DNA of 64,000 nt from Candidatus Peregrinibacteria bacterium (GCA_018658105.1 JABHVW010000004.1:62001-126000), one strand, 5' to 3'. Positions 35,344 to 44,805 are shown, counted from the first letter of the stretch. Notes: a model not told the origin generated them from the sequence alone. Program-made: numbers and translations.

Positions 35344-36147
35344 CTAACTCTTCTGCAAGCCAAAAATCCACGAAAATATTCTGTGAGGCTTAATTGCCAA
35401 ATCAGGATGCCGCGAAAAAACAATGCTTAAAAACAATAAAAATATATATGCTCTAGCCAACAAAGCCACAGACCCACCATTCGAAGCAAGCTGACAAAAA
35501 GAATATCCAACCAAAATATAAGCCAAAAGTCTCAACAAATAACAAACCCTCGGCGTGTAATATTTCAAAACTGCCTTATGCTTTATTGCTTTCTGTTCAC
35601 CAAGAAGTTTAATGTCACTCCTTCTTTTATGGCTCAAAAGAATCAATGTCAGGCCAAAAACAAAACTCAAATAATATAAGGCCTCTTCGCCTGGCCATAA
35701 AACAAAACCCGCAGCAGTTCGCAAAACAAAATTACTAGCTATCATCACTGAATCCAAAAGCGGTATTTTCTTAAATCCAAATGAATACAAATTTGTTAAA
35801 GCAAAATACAAACAAACTGTTCCAAGAAAAATCTCGCCTAAGTAAAAGCCCGAAAGGAGCACAAAACAAATCAATAAACCCGCAACTACAACCGCAGAAA
35901 ACCCGCTAATTTCACCCGAAGCCAAAGGACGCGTTTTTTTCAAAGGATGCAAAGCATCTTCCTTGCGATCAATCCAATCATTCAAAATATATGTCGACGA
36001 AGAAATAGCAGAAAAACTAAAAAAGGCTAAAAGAAGCGGCCAAAAACTCATGGAAGAATCCCGCAAAAATAAATACGGCAAAAATATAAGTAAATTTTTA
36101 TACCACTGCTCCACCCTTAGTAATCGTCGCAAAGTTCTTAAATTCAT
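35344..36147 (-). CDS. UbiA-family prenyltransferase, DPPR-synthase-like
   Basis: A 267-aa polytopic membrane protein of the UbiA superfamily. RVEQWYKNLLIFLPYLF resembles the start of decaprenyl-phosphate phosphoribosyltransferase (RPRQWIKNLxVFxPL); the first Asp-rich motif with substrate contacts is NDWIDRKEDALHPLKKTRPLASG near residue 57. Probably transfers phosphoribose or a related head group to a polyprenyl carrier, consistent with prs nearby, but other UbiA reactions are possible. Last of four genes overlapping by 4 nt each. Confidence 0.82.
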   Translation of the reverse strand: MNLRTLRRLLRVEQWYKNLLIFLPYLFLRDSSMSFWPLLLAFFSFSAISSSTYILNDWIDRKEDALHPLKKTRPLASGEISGFSAVVVAGLLICFVLLSGFYLGEIFLGTVCLYFALTNLYSFGFKKIPLLDSVMIASNFVLRTAAGFVLWPGEEALYYLSFVFGLTLILLSHKRRSDIKLLGEQKAIKHKAVLKYYTPRVCYLLRLLAYILVGYSFCQLASNGGSVALLARAYIFLLFLSIVFSRHPDLAIKPHRIFSWIFGLQKS

Positions 36148-36989
36148 TTTTTAAATGTTTTAGCAGATACAATCTTAATCGCTTTAGGCAAAACTTTTAC
36201 ACTCATTGTTGTCCCCTTAAACACATCTCCATCAATCTCAAAACGCCTAGCCTTCTTTGATTTAATCACCACCTCCTTCCCACAATAACTCTTCAAACGC
36301 ATTTTTGAATCCAAAACATACACATTCAATTTCCCATCATTTGGCAAAACTCTATCAGCAAGCAAATTCGTCACTTTCCAATCAAGCAAAGGAAGCATAT
36401 TAAAAACAACAATAGATTTCGCAAGAACATAATGTCGCTCCCCATCAACAGTAACTCGATACGGCTTTGCTCTATAAATTAGAAGGTTTTTAATGGCAAC
36501 AAAAATATAGGCAAAAATCCCAAATCGCCTCCTCGCAGATCGACTAGTCTCTTTCATAACAAAAGTATCATAACCAATGCCAGCACCCAAAAGACCATAA
36601 TATTTCCCGTTCACAAAAAGCGTATCAAACTCAATAGCTTTAGTTTTCAAACCAAAACGCAAAGCCTTTTTAACAGAGAGCAAAGGCAAAAATAGAGCCC
36701 GCGCCAAAAGATTTCCACTCCCCTGCGGAATAATAAGCAAAGGTGTTTTCAAAGAATTCCTGATTATAAATGAAGCAACTTCTGCCACAGTGCCATCTCC
36801 ACCAACCACAACGACCCTATGAAATTTCTCGTCCAAAAATTGTTCCAAAGGCTGCCTATCTGCCTTTACAGTGTTAAACCACGTCCACTCATAACCAAGA
36901 GATTTCAACTCACGCTTAATCAAAGCTGGCAAATCACGCGCCACTTTTTTACCAGACACCGGATTAAAAACTACTAAAACTTTTTTCAT
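36144..36989 (-). CDS. Diacylglycerol/lipid kinase family protein
   Basis: A 281-aa DAGK_cat/YegS-like lipid kinase. VVFNPVSGKK at the start, the nucleotide site VVVGGDGTVAEVASFI near residue 75, PQGSGNLLARAL, and LLGAGIGYD, then a beta-rich C-terminal domain ending with DGDVFKGTT. Phosphorylates a membrane lipid, perhaps diacylglycerol or a polyprenol. Overlaps UbiA-like and HAD genes by 4 nt. Confidence 0.9.
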   Translation of the reverse strand: MKKVLVVFNPVSGKKVARDLPALIKRELKSLGYEWTWFNTVKADRQPLEQFLDEKFHRVVVVGGDGTVAEVASFIIRNSLKTPLLIIPQGSGNLLARALFLPLLSVKKALRFGLKTKAIEFDTLFVNGKYYGLLGAGIGYDTFVMKETSRSARRRFGIFAYIFVAIKNLLIYRAKPYRVTVDGERHYVLAKSIVVFNMLPLLDWKVTNLLADRVLPNDGKLNVYVLDSKMRLKSYCGKEVVIKSKKARRFEIDGDVFKGTTMSVKVLPKAIKIVSAKTFKK

Positions 36990-37429
36990 GTAAATATACG
37001 GGCTAAAAGATCATCAATAAAATAAAAGAATGGATAAATGCCAAAACCCTTTTTTTCTTTACGACGCACCTTTATAAACTCAGCCCCAATGCGCCTTGCA
37101 AACCTATCATCAGTCAAATATTTATCTCCAATAACCAATAAATCTAAATCTTTCTCATTCACTACAAAATCCAGAATTTTTACATTCGGCTTTCGAATAT
37201 TTGTTTCCACATATCCAACATCAGCCTGCTCAGCAACCGCCCTATTTCTCACATGATCTTTTTTATTTGAACAAAGAGTCACCTCATTCTTTCTCTTCAA
37301 AGCATTTATTGCCGTCAAACTTTCTGTCGACAATTCCACCTCCCCATCCGCAAGCAATGTTCCATCAACATCCAAAAGAATCAATTTGTCATGTATAGCC
37401 GTGGAATCTAATTCATGAAAATATTTCAA
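36986..37429 (-). CDS. HAD-superfamily phosphatase, YqeG-like
   Basis: A 147-aa HAD hydrolase with LLDVDGTLLADG (nucleophile and acid Asp), TLCSNKK as motif II, RKPNVKILDF as motif III Lys, and VIGDKYLTDDRFARRIGAEFIKV as motif IV. The last block matches YqeG/PGP-phosphatase type HAD IIIA enzymes, which dephosphorylate phosphatidylglycerophosphate. Position next to a lipid kinase and a UbiA-like enzyme supports a lipid phosphate substrate. Confidence 0.82.
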   Translation of the reverse strand: MKYFHELDSTAIHDKLILLDVDGTLLADGEVELSTESLTAINALKRKNEVTLCSNKKDHVRNRAVAEQADVGYVETNIRKPNVKILDFVVNEKDLDLLVIGDKYLTDDRFARRIGAEFIKVRRKEKKGFGIYPFFYFIDDLLARIFT

Positions 37430-38085
37430 ACTTTAGAAATTAAGAAAAATAAAACATACAACACCGGAAAGTGTATCAAATAAATCCAAAGACTGCGTTG
37501 CCCCATCCAAACTAAAATTGGCAACTTAGACAAACACGAAAAATCTGCAGAAAACCTTTTCCCAAAAAACTCCGCAAAAGCCAAACCCAAAAGCGGCACA
37601 GCCAACCACGGGAAAAGCGGGAAATAATCCCAAGGCGAATAAAATAAAACAAAAAAAATAGATTCAAAAAACCAATCTTTCAGAAGCAAAACCAAAACAG
37701 CCGCAACAATTGCGAACCACGCATGCCCTTTAAATGGCCTCACAAGCAAAATCGCCACAGCAGCAAAATGCAAAATCCCAAACCTTACAAACTCGTCACC
37801 AAAAAGCAAAAACGTCGCAATCGTTGGCAAAAAAGCTAAGAGAAGAATTTTGACGGCGCGCTTAACTTGCCCAAAATAATCTCGACTCGAAAGCACCAAA
37901 GAAACCCCAAGCAAACCCAAAAACACATACTGAGTTAAGCGCGCCAAAACGCGCCAAACCCCACTATATAAATCAAAATCTGCCAGCTCAAAAATCCCCG
38001 CAATCATCGCCGCATGAAAAAGCACCATGCTCACAAGCGCAAGCCCCCTCAATGCATCAATTTCAAGAATTCTTTTCACCCACAA
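37426..38085 (-). CDS. DUF1624/HGSNAT-like membrane protein
   Basis: A 219-aa membrane protein with six to seven hydrophobic segments. The N-terminal block RILEIDALRGLALVSMVLFHAAM, with Asp and His in the first membrane helix, is the signature of DUF1624 and heparan-alpha-glucosaminide acetyltransferase-like proteins, which move acyl groups across membranes. First gene of the four-gene lipid operon; divergent from the Notum-like gene at 38154. Confidence 0.8.
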   Translation of the reverse strand: MWVKRILEIDALRGLALVSMVLFHAAMIAGIFELADFDLYSGVWRVLARLTQYVFLGLLGVSLVLSSRDYFGQVKRAVKILLLAFLPTIATFLLFGDEFVRFGILHFAAVAILLVRPFKGHAWFAIVAAVLVLLLKDWFFESIFFVLFYSPWDYFPLFPWLAVPLLGLAFAEFFGKRFSADFSCLSKLPILVWMGQRSLWIYLIHFPVLYVLFFLISKV

Positions 38086-38153
38086 ATCCTATCATATCTT
38101 GCCATGATCACTTACATAGGAATATAACAAAACTCTGATACAATTCAAGGCAT

Positions 38154-39290
38154 ATGAAAAAGTTTTTAATCTCACTTTTCCTCGGGACAGCAGTAATTAC
38201 TGGCACAGCTGTGTTCGCTTACTCTGAAATCAAGCCCGAAGCCATGCAACTTCACTTCGTTGAAGATGCCGAAGAACGTCAAGCCGTATGCAACGATGGC
38301 AGCCCTGCAGCTTATTATTTGCGCGAAGGCTCAGGTGAAAATAAGAATAACTGGATCATTCAACTCGAAGGCGGCGCATCTTGTTCAAGCGAATATGACT
38401 GCAAAAACAGATGGGTAACTCAAAACAGCTTAATGACATCAAATGGCTTAACCAGACAAAAACCATCATCAGGCATTTTATCTGGATGGCGATTTCAAAA
38501 CCCAGACTTTCACAACTACAACCACGTAAAACTCGAATATTGCAGCTCAGACTTATGGTCTGGAAACAATCAAATAGGATACAAAAATTTACCCCTACAA
38601 TTCCGCGGCAAAGTAATCGTAGATTCAGTGATTGAAGACCTCGAAATGCACGGGCTTAAAAAAGCCGAAAACATTCTATTCTCGGGTAGCAGCGCAGGCG
38701 GCTACGGCATGATGCGCAATCTAGACGACATTTCAAAACAATTAACCTGGGCCGATGTACGCGGCATAAACGACAGTGCCTGGAGCATGACCTACGAAAT
38801 TGGCCCATACAACACATCTTTTTACGAAGACAAATATGGAGATGACTTCACATCAATTGAAGAAGATAACGAAAGCGCTGGTGAATATATTCACGGCATA
38901 TGGAACGAATTTCTAGACGAATCATGTGTTGCAAATTTCCCAGATACGCCTTGGGATTGCAACAACACCACTAAAACAAGCGAATATATTGAAACACCTT
39001 ACTTCTTATATGTTGATCAGCAAGATCACAAACACACAGAACGACTAGGCCTAACAGATTTTACAGATCCAGAACAAAAAGAATATTTGAAACTTTATTC
39101 TGAAATCATGCGTGAATCATTCGAAGGCATCGACGCCATGTTTAGCACCGACCGCACTGTTCACACTGGCCTCACCAGCTCCCGCTTCAACAGTCTTATT
39201 GTAGATGGCTATACCTACCGAGATATATTTACAAATTGGTATTTCGATCAAACTGGACCAAAAAAAGTCATCGAATCAGTAGGCAATTAA
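38154..39290 (+). CDS. Notum/pectinacetylesterase-family exported hydrolase
   Basis: A 378-aa paralogue of the protein at 22722-23831. Signal peptide without lipobox (cut probably after VFA), so it is secreted or surface-associated by other means. Family blocks: AVCNDGSPAAYYLREGSG, WIIQLEGGASCSSEYDC, ILFSGSSAGGYGMMRNLD with the nucleophile Ser, Asp candidates in YFLYVDQQDH, and His in TVHTGLTS. Substrate unknown. Its own transcription unit between divergent and convergent neighbours (4-nt overlap with the next stop). Confidence 0.8.
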   Translation: MKKFLISLFLGTAVITGTAVFAYSEIKPEAMQLHFVEDAEERQAVCNDGSPAAYYLREGSGENKNNWIIQLEGGASCSSEYDCKNRWVTQNSLMTSNGLTRQKPSSGILSGWRFQNPDFHNYNHVKLEYCSSDLWSGNNQIGYKNLPLQFRGKVIVDSVIEDLEMHGLKKAENILFSGSSAGGYGMMRNLDDISKQLTWADVRGINDSAWSMTYEIGPYNTSFYEDKYGDDFTSIEEDNESAGEYIHGIWNEFLDESCVANFPDTPWDCNNTTKTSEYIETPYFLYVDQQDHKHTERLGLTDFTDPEQKEYLKLYSEIMRESFEGIDAMFSTDRTVHTGLTSSRFNSLIVDGYTYRDIFTNWYFDQTGPKKVIESVGN

Positions 39291-39739
39291 GGCAGCAAAA
39301 CCACTGGCATCTCAAAAGACATTTCATGTTCTGGCAAACCAGAAACATTTTCTCTGCGAACAACAATAGTAGCATTCGTAGTTTCGCTTACTTCAAAACT
39401 TAACTCCCCATCAAAAGAAACCGCTTCTTCAATCATCCAATCGTCATATGTCATCACACTTTTGTAATCAAGCATTTTCCCATCTGCATCTCTAAGTTCT
39501 AATATTATTTGCGCTTCAATATACCAAAAGCCAGGAGCCGTACCAGAAACAAGAAAAGGCGAACTCACTTCTGCTCCACTTGCAGGTACAGAAACATTAA
39601 CTTCGTTATCCACTTCAATATTTTCAACAACCTCAACAGGCTCAGGTTTAACCCTTTTCTTCCTATTTTTTGCAGGAGAAACACAAGCGCTCAAACCGAG
39701 AACAAAGATTAAAGCCCCGATTAAAATATTTTTCTTCAT
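39287..39739 (-). CDS. Gmad2-domain lipoprotein
   Basis: A 150-aa lipoprotein: signal with lipobox GLSAC near residue 19, a charged linker, then a Gmad2 immunoglobulin-like domain (VNVSVPASGAEVSSPFLVSGTAPGFWYIEAQIILELRDADG), known from spore-germination and other exported proteins and common in CPR genomes. Probable cell-surface or adhesive module; function unproven. Confidence 0.8.
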   Translation of the reverse strand: MKKNILIGALIFVLGLSACVSPAKNRKKRVKPEPVEVVENIEVDNEVNVSVPASGAEVSSPFLVSGTAPGFWYIEAQIILELRDADGKMLDYKSVMTYDDWMIEEAVSFDGELSFEVSETTNATIVVRRENVSGLPEHEMSFEMPVVLLP

Positions 39740-39796
39740 ATTTGTATAATAAATGTAGAGAAATTATAAAAGTTCAAGTTAGAAATGTAAACCATC

Positions 39797-40351
39797 TCAC
39801 CGACTTCTACGTATATAAGCCTCTGATACTTTTCTCAAATCACATTTTTCTAACAGATGCTGAACATATTCATTTATCGCTTTTCTAACACCCTGAGGGT
39901 CAACCCCATCAGGAACAGACAAAGTAAGTCCCTGTTGACTCACCATATGTTGAAGATAAGCAACATCCGTATAAGAGCCAGGAAGTTCATCCATCGTAGG
40001 ATGAGGAGATCGAAGATGATGCCACGTATATGATGCAATTTGACTTGGACGAGTCAAAACAACATTTGGCAGATTATAAGCAAATCGACTAAACATACCT
40101 ATCGCAGCCTCACGCTCTTCATCTGATATTGGAGTTCCAGCTTCCCAAGGCCATTGATGTCTTGTACGCGTCTCCACAGGAGCTGTTGGCGTATCTAATG
40201 CAGCCATTGTATCTCCATAATGTAATAATCGCCGATCATCATTACGAGTCTGCCCCCACAATTTATGCATTCTAATTTGTGGCCTATCAGCAGCTGATGG
40301 CTCAGCTTCAGGTAAAACTCTCTCACTACGACCCATTTTAGGACAAGACAT
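39797..40351 (-). CDS. Hypothetical protein
   Basis: A 184-aa soluble, histidine- and proline-rich protein with no signal or membrane segment. Residues 70-110 (TPISDEEREAAIGMFSRFAYNLPNV) and the end (GVRKAINEYVQHLLEKCDLRKVSEAYIRR) look helical. Nothing was recognised. A TTGACA with an 18-nt spacer and TAGTTT upstream could be its promoter. Confidence 0.5.
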   Translation of the reverse strand: MSCPKMGRSERVLPEAEPSAADRPQIRMHKLWGQTRNDDRRLLHYGDTMAALDTPTAPVETRTRHQWPWEAGTPISDEEREAAIGMFSRFAYNLPNVVLTRPSQIASYTWHHLRSPHPTMDELPGSYTDVAYLQHMVSQQGLTLSVPDGVDPQGVRKAINEYVQHLLEKCDLRKVSEAYIRRSR

Positions 40352-40480
40352 ATACTAAATATATTAATTAAGAATACAAACTAAAGCGCATGACCCCCAT
40401 CTGTCAAACTTTCCGGGAGGGCATTTGCCTTCACCTATAATATAAGCCATAATCTGTCCAACGCTTAACCACCCGCCACC

Positions 40481-41737
40481 ATGAATCCTAATCTTATTAT
40501 TGAATTTGGACCTCGTTCTCTTCTTTCTCTAGCTGGAATATTAATTCTTATGGGTGGAGTTTGGTATGTAGATCGCACCTGGGATGAAAAAGCTTCAGCA
40601 GCATACGAACGTACAAACGGAAATCCAAGCGATAAAGATTTAGACACAGCATTTCCCTTCCCAATTGCATTTATTTTAGGATGGATAATTTTTGCCGCAG
40701 CATACCTATTCCCACTAAATGGCGGCACAACACTAGACTTCAACCCCCTCAACATAGCCGCAATCGTTTTCTCACTTCTACTTGCTGTCGTTGCATCTGT
40801 CCCAATGGGCGACGCAGTGCGCCACCGCAAAGCTGGCAAAAAAATGAAACTAAGCATGATGTTCGTACTCTCTTGGCTAGGCCTCACAATCACTTCCGGC
40901 CTTTCCGTAGGCACCGGTGCATCTGCATTTATATTTGGAGGCCTTGGAGCAATATTTATAATTGCTTCAATGAAACTCCTCTGGAAATACCGCAAAATGG
41001 GAGACTCTTGGGAACAAGATGGCAAACCAAACCCAAACCCTATCGTTTACAACATGGGCGGCCCATTATTTGTTCTTGGTTGGTTCTTCTTTTGGATCAG
41101 CATGTCAGGCACCACAGGAGCAAGCGGCGATCTAGAAATCTACTTCAACCTACGCACAACACTCGCATTCTTTGCCGGCTGCGGAATGGTTCCTATAGTT
41201 ATGATGCTCGATTACGCACACGACGAAGGTGGCAAATATATTGGTCTCGGAACCTCAGGCGCACACTTCGGACGCCTCTTCGAATCAATCGTTCCCTTCC
41301 TCACAATGTGGATTTTATTTGGAGTAGCAAGCTTCATCGCAATAGACAATACTTTCACAAACCCAGACACAAGACACTGGCTTCTTCTTGTAACCTGCAT
41401 ACTTCAAGCACTCACAGCAGGAGGCCTAATTCAAACCGCACTTTACAAAGGCAACATGGCGAACAAGCGCAAATTCTCAATGATTTTCGTTCTACTTTTC
41501 TTGGCCCTCGCAATAAACATCGGCTGGGATGGCGGACTAGCAAGATATTTCGCATTAGCCGGCGCAGCTTTCGTAATAGCAGGTCAAATGAATGTATTTA
41601 AAGATCGAAAACGCGGCGACTACTGGATGATAAACAAGAAGCCAAACCCAAACCCTATCGTTTACTCAATCGGTGAACCACTCTTCATGACCGGCTGGAT
41701 TCTACTATCTCTAGCAATGTCACAACCAATATTGTGA
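40481..41737 (+). CDS. Multi-pass membrane protein with internal duplication
   Basis: A 418-aa protein of about ten membrane segments. It is an internal tandem duplication: KYRKMGDSWEQDGKPNPNPIVYNMGGPLFVLGWFFFWISMS (around residue 170) recurs as KDRKRGDYWMINKKPNPNPIVYSIGEPLFMTGWILLSLAMS at the C terminus. The KPNPNPIVY motif between helices is the clearest signature. Function unknown. The TGA stop overlaps a GTG start of the next gene, so the two are coupled. Confidence 0.75.
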   Translation: MNPNLIIEFGPRSLLSLAGILILMGGVWYVDRTWDEKASAAYERTNGNPSDKDLDTAFPFPIAFILGWIIFAAAYLFPLNGGTTLDFNPLNIAAIVFSLLLAVVASVPMGDAVRHRKAGKKMKLSMMFVLSWLGLTITSGLSVGTGASAFIFGGLGAIFIIASMKLLWKYRKMGDSWEQDGKPNPNPIVYNMGGPLFVLGWFFFWISMSGTTGASGDLEIYFNLRTTLAFFAGCGMVPIVMMLDYAHDEGGKYIGLGTSGAHFGRLFESIVPFLTMWILFGVASFIAIDNTFTNPDTRHWLLLVTCILQALTAGGLIQTALYKGNMANKRKFSMIFVLLFLALAINIGWDGGLARYFALAGAAFVIAGQMNVFKDRKRGDYWMINKKPNPNPIVYSIGEPLFMTGWILLSLAMSQPIL

Positions 41738-42273
41738 ACCTAGAAACACAAGCAATCCTACTGCTAGCCCTTTTCTCACCTTTTGTTGAGCTTTTCCCAA
41801 ACCTCTATATGTCTTGGTGGGCACCCAGCAACGGCAAACTAAAAAGATACACCGAAACCTGGCCCCGCCGCATAGCCATCGTATTCACAGTATGGATTCC
41901 AATCCTGTTCACTTTAGAAAAAATCATCGTAGAACCCCCTCCTTTAATTTTGATAATTGCTACTCTCATTTTCTCAGCATTCTTTTTACGACTCTACACT
42001 TTCGACAAATCCATACGTCAAAAAACCACACCATCAAAAATCCCCGAAGCCCTATATTTCATCGCCTTTTCTAGTATCGGAGCAATTTTATACACAGCCA
42101 TCCCAGACAAACTTTGGCTCGTACCAACCGGCATTTTAACAATTTTCCTCGGAGCCTCCATGATGTCTACTTTCAGAAGGAAAAACCTCACTCTAGACAT
42201 AATCGGCCGCCTAATATTCAGCACTGGCTTTCTAATCAACCTATACAATTTGGCAAGGGCTACTACAATGTGA
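41734..42273 (+). CDS. Hypothetical membrane protein, GTG start
   Basis: A 179-aa protein with six hydrophobic segments, a WPRR motif near residue 43 and a basic C terminus. GTG at 41734 overlaps the upstream TGA (GTGA), a coupling geometry. Not recognised; probably a partner of the duplicated membrane protein. Confidence 0.6.
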   Translation: MNLETQAILLLALFSPFVELFPNLYMSWWAPSNGKLKRYTETWPRRIAIVFTVWIPILFTLEKIIVEPPPLILIIATLIFSAFFLRLYTFDKSIRQKTTPSKIPEALYFIAFSSIGAILYTAIPDKLWLVPTGILTIFLGASMMSTFRRKNLTLDIIGRLIFSTGFLINLYNLARATTM

Positions 42274-42302
42274 CATTATGATCACGACTTAAAAAAATAG
42301 CG

Positions 42303-42832
42303 ATGAGCGATATCATATTAGAAATTATTAGAATAATTCCCCTACTCGTCATTTTCATATTTTTAATTAATAAAGGCTCAGCCATAAAAAATAAAACAAC
42401 AGGTTGGTCTATAATTATTTTTGGGTTTGGACTGCTTCTTTTTGCATCAATAATCGACCTAACAGATAATTTCGAAAGTCTAAACAAATATATAATTATT
42501 GGTGACACTCACTATCAAGCAATTTTAGAAAAAGTAGTTGGATATTTAGCCGGCTTTATACTTCTAGCAGTAGGTCTGATCAAATGGATACCTCAGATTA
42601 CTGAAGCTAGCCACGTAAAAGATGAATTAATTGCATCAGAAAAAAATTGTCTGAAATAAATCTTCAGCTAGAAAATACCGTTGCAAAAAGAACAGAAGCT
42701 CTCGAAAAAGCAAAATCCAAACTAGAGCAAAAAAATCAAGAATTAGAAAAATTCAACGCCATTACAGCTGGCAGAGAACTAAAAATGGTTGAATTAAAAA
42801 AAGAAATCGAGCAACTAAAATCTAAGCAATAG
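42303..42832 (+). pseudogene. Frameshifted membrane/coiled-coil protein (sensor-like)
   Basis: The first frame (42303-42659) gives three membrane segments and stops after ...ASEKNCLK. The next frame continues the coiled coil as LSEINLQLENTVAKRTEALEKA... to 42832, ending [18 protein letters not shown], a linker seen between the membrane part and kinase of sensor kinases. Both join if one A is added to, or one read twice in, the run of seven A at 42640-42646. This may be a sequencing error, a true frameshift, or -1 slippage at A-AAA-AAT. No kinase domain follows. Confidence 0.6.
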
Positions 42833-42842
42833 ATTCAAAAAA

Positions 42843-43064
42843 ATGAACTCTCAAACAAACGACCCATTACACGGTGTAAAACTAGCAGACATTTTAGAAT
42901 ACCTTGTAAATGAACTAGGCTGGGAAGAGCTAGGATTTAAGATCAATATTCGCTGCTTCACCAATGACCCATCCATCAAATCTAGTCTCAAATTCTTAAG
43001 ACGCACACCTTGGGCACGAGAAAAAGTAGAGAAACTGTATTTGCAGCAAAGACACTCAAACTAA
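42843..43064 (+). CDS. VF530 family DNA-binding protein (DUF2132)
   Basis: A 73-aa protein, nearly all conserved family sequence: [61 protein letters not shown]. The VF530 fold is a compact helical domain reported to bind double-stranded DNA. Ten nt after the coiled-coil frame. Role in the cell unknown. Confidence 0.93.
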   Translation: MNSQTNDPLHGVKLADILEYLVNELGWEELGFKINIRCFTNDPSIKSSLKFLRRTPWAREKVEKLYLQQRHSN

Positions 43065-43113
43065 ATGGTAATTCTCAAGGCAAACATGTAAACTAACACC
43101 TTAAGCCAAACAA

Positions 43114-44805
43114 ATGAGTGCAGCCCCACAACTCAAACATGTAGAATTCGCTCCCAGCGAAGTGCATCCTGAAATAGCCGAACATTTTTCGCCAGATGCA
43201 CTCAAAAAACATGAGCCAACAGCCTGGCTTCTAGACGGTACAAATCCTCCAGATGCAGCCTACAAAGAAGCGGAATGGAGTGCTGAAGAAATGCTCGCAT
43301 ATGTAAAAGCCGCTGTAGAAATGCTAGCGAGCACACCAGAAGAAGCACTCAAAGCAAAAGAGATTCCCGTTACACCTGCAAATGTAAGAGCTCTATTAAT
43401 TGCGCGCACTGCAGTCGCAGACAGCATGAGGCTCTACTACGTGCCAAATACAGGCAGGCCAGGCATCTCAATAAACGCTTTCTTGGCAGAACTTTTTAGA
43501 GGGGCAGAAAAGAGAGTCAATAAGGCCTTATCTGAGGATAAACCGAAGGAATTCACTCGGGAGGTGCTGGAGCAAGACATGCAGAACATAGGCGCGAATT
43601 TGGAGGGAATATATAAACTGCTTTTTTGCTTAAAACGTGCAGATGGCGCCAAAAGTCAAGGCTGGAGCAGTGAAAGGGAAAAGGCGAATTTCATGAAAAA
43701 GCTAAAAGAACTAAAATCAGAAGATAGTCAAAAAGTAAAATTACAAAAATTATGGGTGAAAAGCGAAGGTGAAAAAGCCGAATTCGAAGCAGCATGGGAA
43801 ACATGGGAAAATAAAAGCAAAGAGCTGGCAGGCAAATTTCAAGCCAAAAAAGCCAAGGAAGAGCCAGAAGCTATTGGCCTTCATGCAACGCAAATCGCAA
43901 TGCAACGAATTGGAGTCTCAAATAAGGTGAAAGGGTTAATAGCTCTAGGAGAAAAACATGCAAAACGGCTCCAAGGAAAAATTGACGAAATAGAAGCTTC
44001 AGATCCAGAGGAAATACCAGCAATCGACAGTAGAGCAAAACTTCAGGATCTCATCGAAAAGATTAAGGCTGCATTTCAAAAAGTGTTCGTAGATTCAGGC
44101 TTATTGCCAGTAGAAGGAGCTTATGATCCAGAGGTATTAATTGGCGGAACAACAAGCTCATACCTCGCCTCCACCTCCACAGATGGAAGGGTCAATGTTA
44201 GAGAGTTCAAAGGCAATGAATCGGACTGGTTGAAAAGAGGGGCTAATTTATGGAGAATTTTAATTCATGAGCTCACTCATAATTGGCAAATATTACACGC
44301 GGTTCCAAATTTAAAAGCTTGGGAAAGTAGATCAGGTTGGGAAATTGGAGTACAGCCAAGTGAGATCTATGCAATGACACAAATAGCCGGATTTGTTGAG
44401 GCAACCGGTGCTACAACAAACAGATTAATAGTGGCCAAACTCAAAGCAGATCTCAGAATGGCCCTTAATGCAGTCGCTGCACTTAAGTTCCACTCTGGAG
44501 AAATTTCATGGGATGGAGTGAAAACTGACGTCGAAAAAGTTCCAGATAGAGATGGAAAAGAAGTCACAAGAGTCATGACTATGATGGCCACGGGTCCAGA
44601 CACAGCCTGTGAAGGTTGGATCAGTTCAACACTTTTTGCAGCCTGGCTGCAAACACGTGACCTCTCGATTTCAGCTTCAACATACAGAATATTCATCGAA
44701 GAAACAGGAGGTGTAATTCCAGCACACTTTTTCTTGCCATGGGAAGGAAATGGCATCAAAGTTCCAGATGACACACAACACCCAAGCCTAACTGCACTAG
44801 CTTAA
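43114..44805 (+). CDS. Putative zinc metallopeptidase, unknown family
   Basis: A 563-aa soluble protein without a signal peptide. The HExxH zinc motif is in WRILIHELTHNWQILH near residue 388, followed by PSEIYAM and an E-rich region that could supply the third ligand. The N-terminal half is helical and lysine/glutamate-rich (about 180-260). It is the last host gene before the split tRNA-Thr. Peptidase activity is a guess from the motif; family not recognised. Confidence 0.55.
   Translation: MSAAPQLKHVEFAPSEVHPEIAEHFSPDALKKHEPTAWLLDGTNPPDAAYKEAEWSAEEMLAYVKAAVEMLASTPEEALKAKEIPVTPANVRALLIARTAVADSMRLYYVPNTGRPGISINAFLAELFRGAEKRVNKALSEDKPKEFTREVLEQDMQNIGANLEGIYKLLFCLKRADGAKSQGWSSEREKANFMKKLKELKSEDSQKVKLQKLWVKSEGEKAEFEAAWETWENKSKELAGKFQAKKAKEEPEAIGLHATQIAMQRIGVSNKVKGLIALGEKHAKRLQGKIDEIEASDPEEIPAIDSRAKLQDLIEKIKAAFQKVFVDSGLLPVEGAYDPEVLIGGTTSSYLASTSTDGRVNVREFKGNESDWLKRGANLWRILIHELTHNWQILHAVPNLKAWESRSGWEIGVQPSEIYAMTQIAGFVEATGATTNRLIVAKLKADLRMALNAVAALKFHSGEISWDGVKTDVEKVPDRDGKEVTRVMTMMATGPDTACEGWISSTLFAAWLQTRDLSISASTYRIFIEETGGVIPAHFFLPWEGNGIKVPDDTQHPSLTALA

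Noticed and set aside
40681-41601. Long 306-codon open frame on the plus strand inside the duplicated membrane protein gene
   Set aside because: It is a shifted-frame shadow, rich in Arg, Ser, Thr and His with no membrane pattern, while the other frame has repeats and helices.
41735-41737. Recoded TGA (code 25) as in some Gracilibacteria
   Set aside because: TGA ends complete genes at family-consistent lengths, so the standard bacterial code holds.
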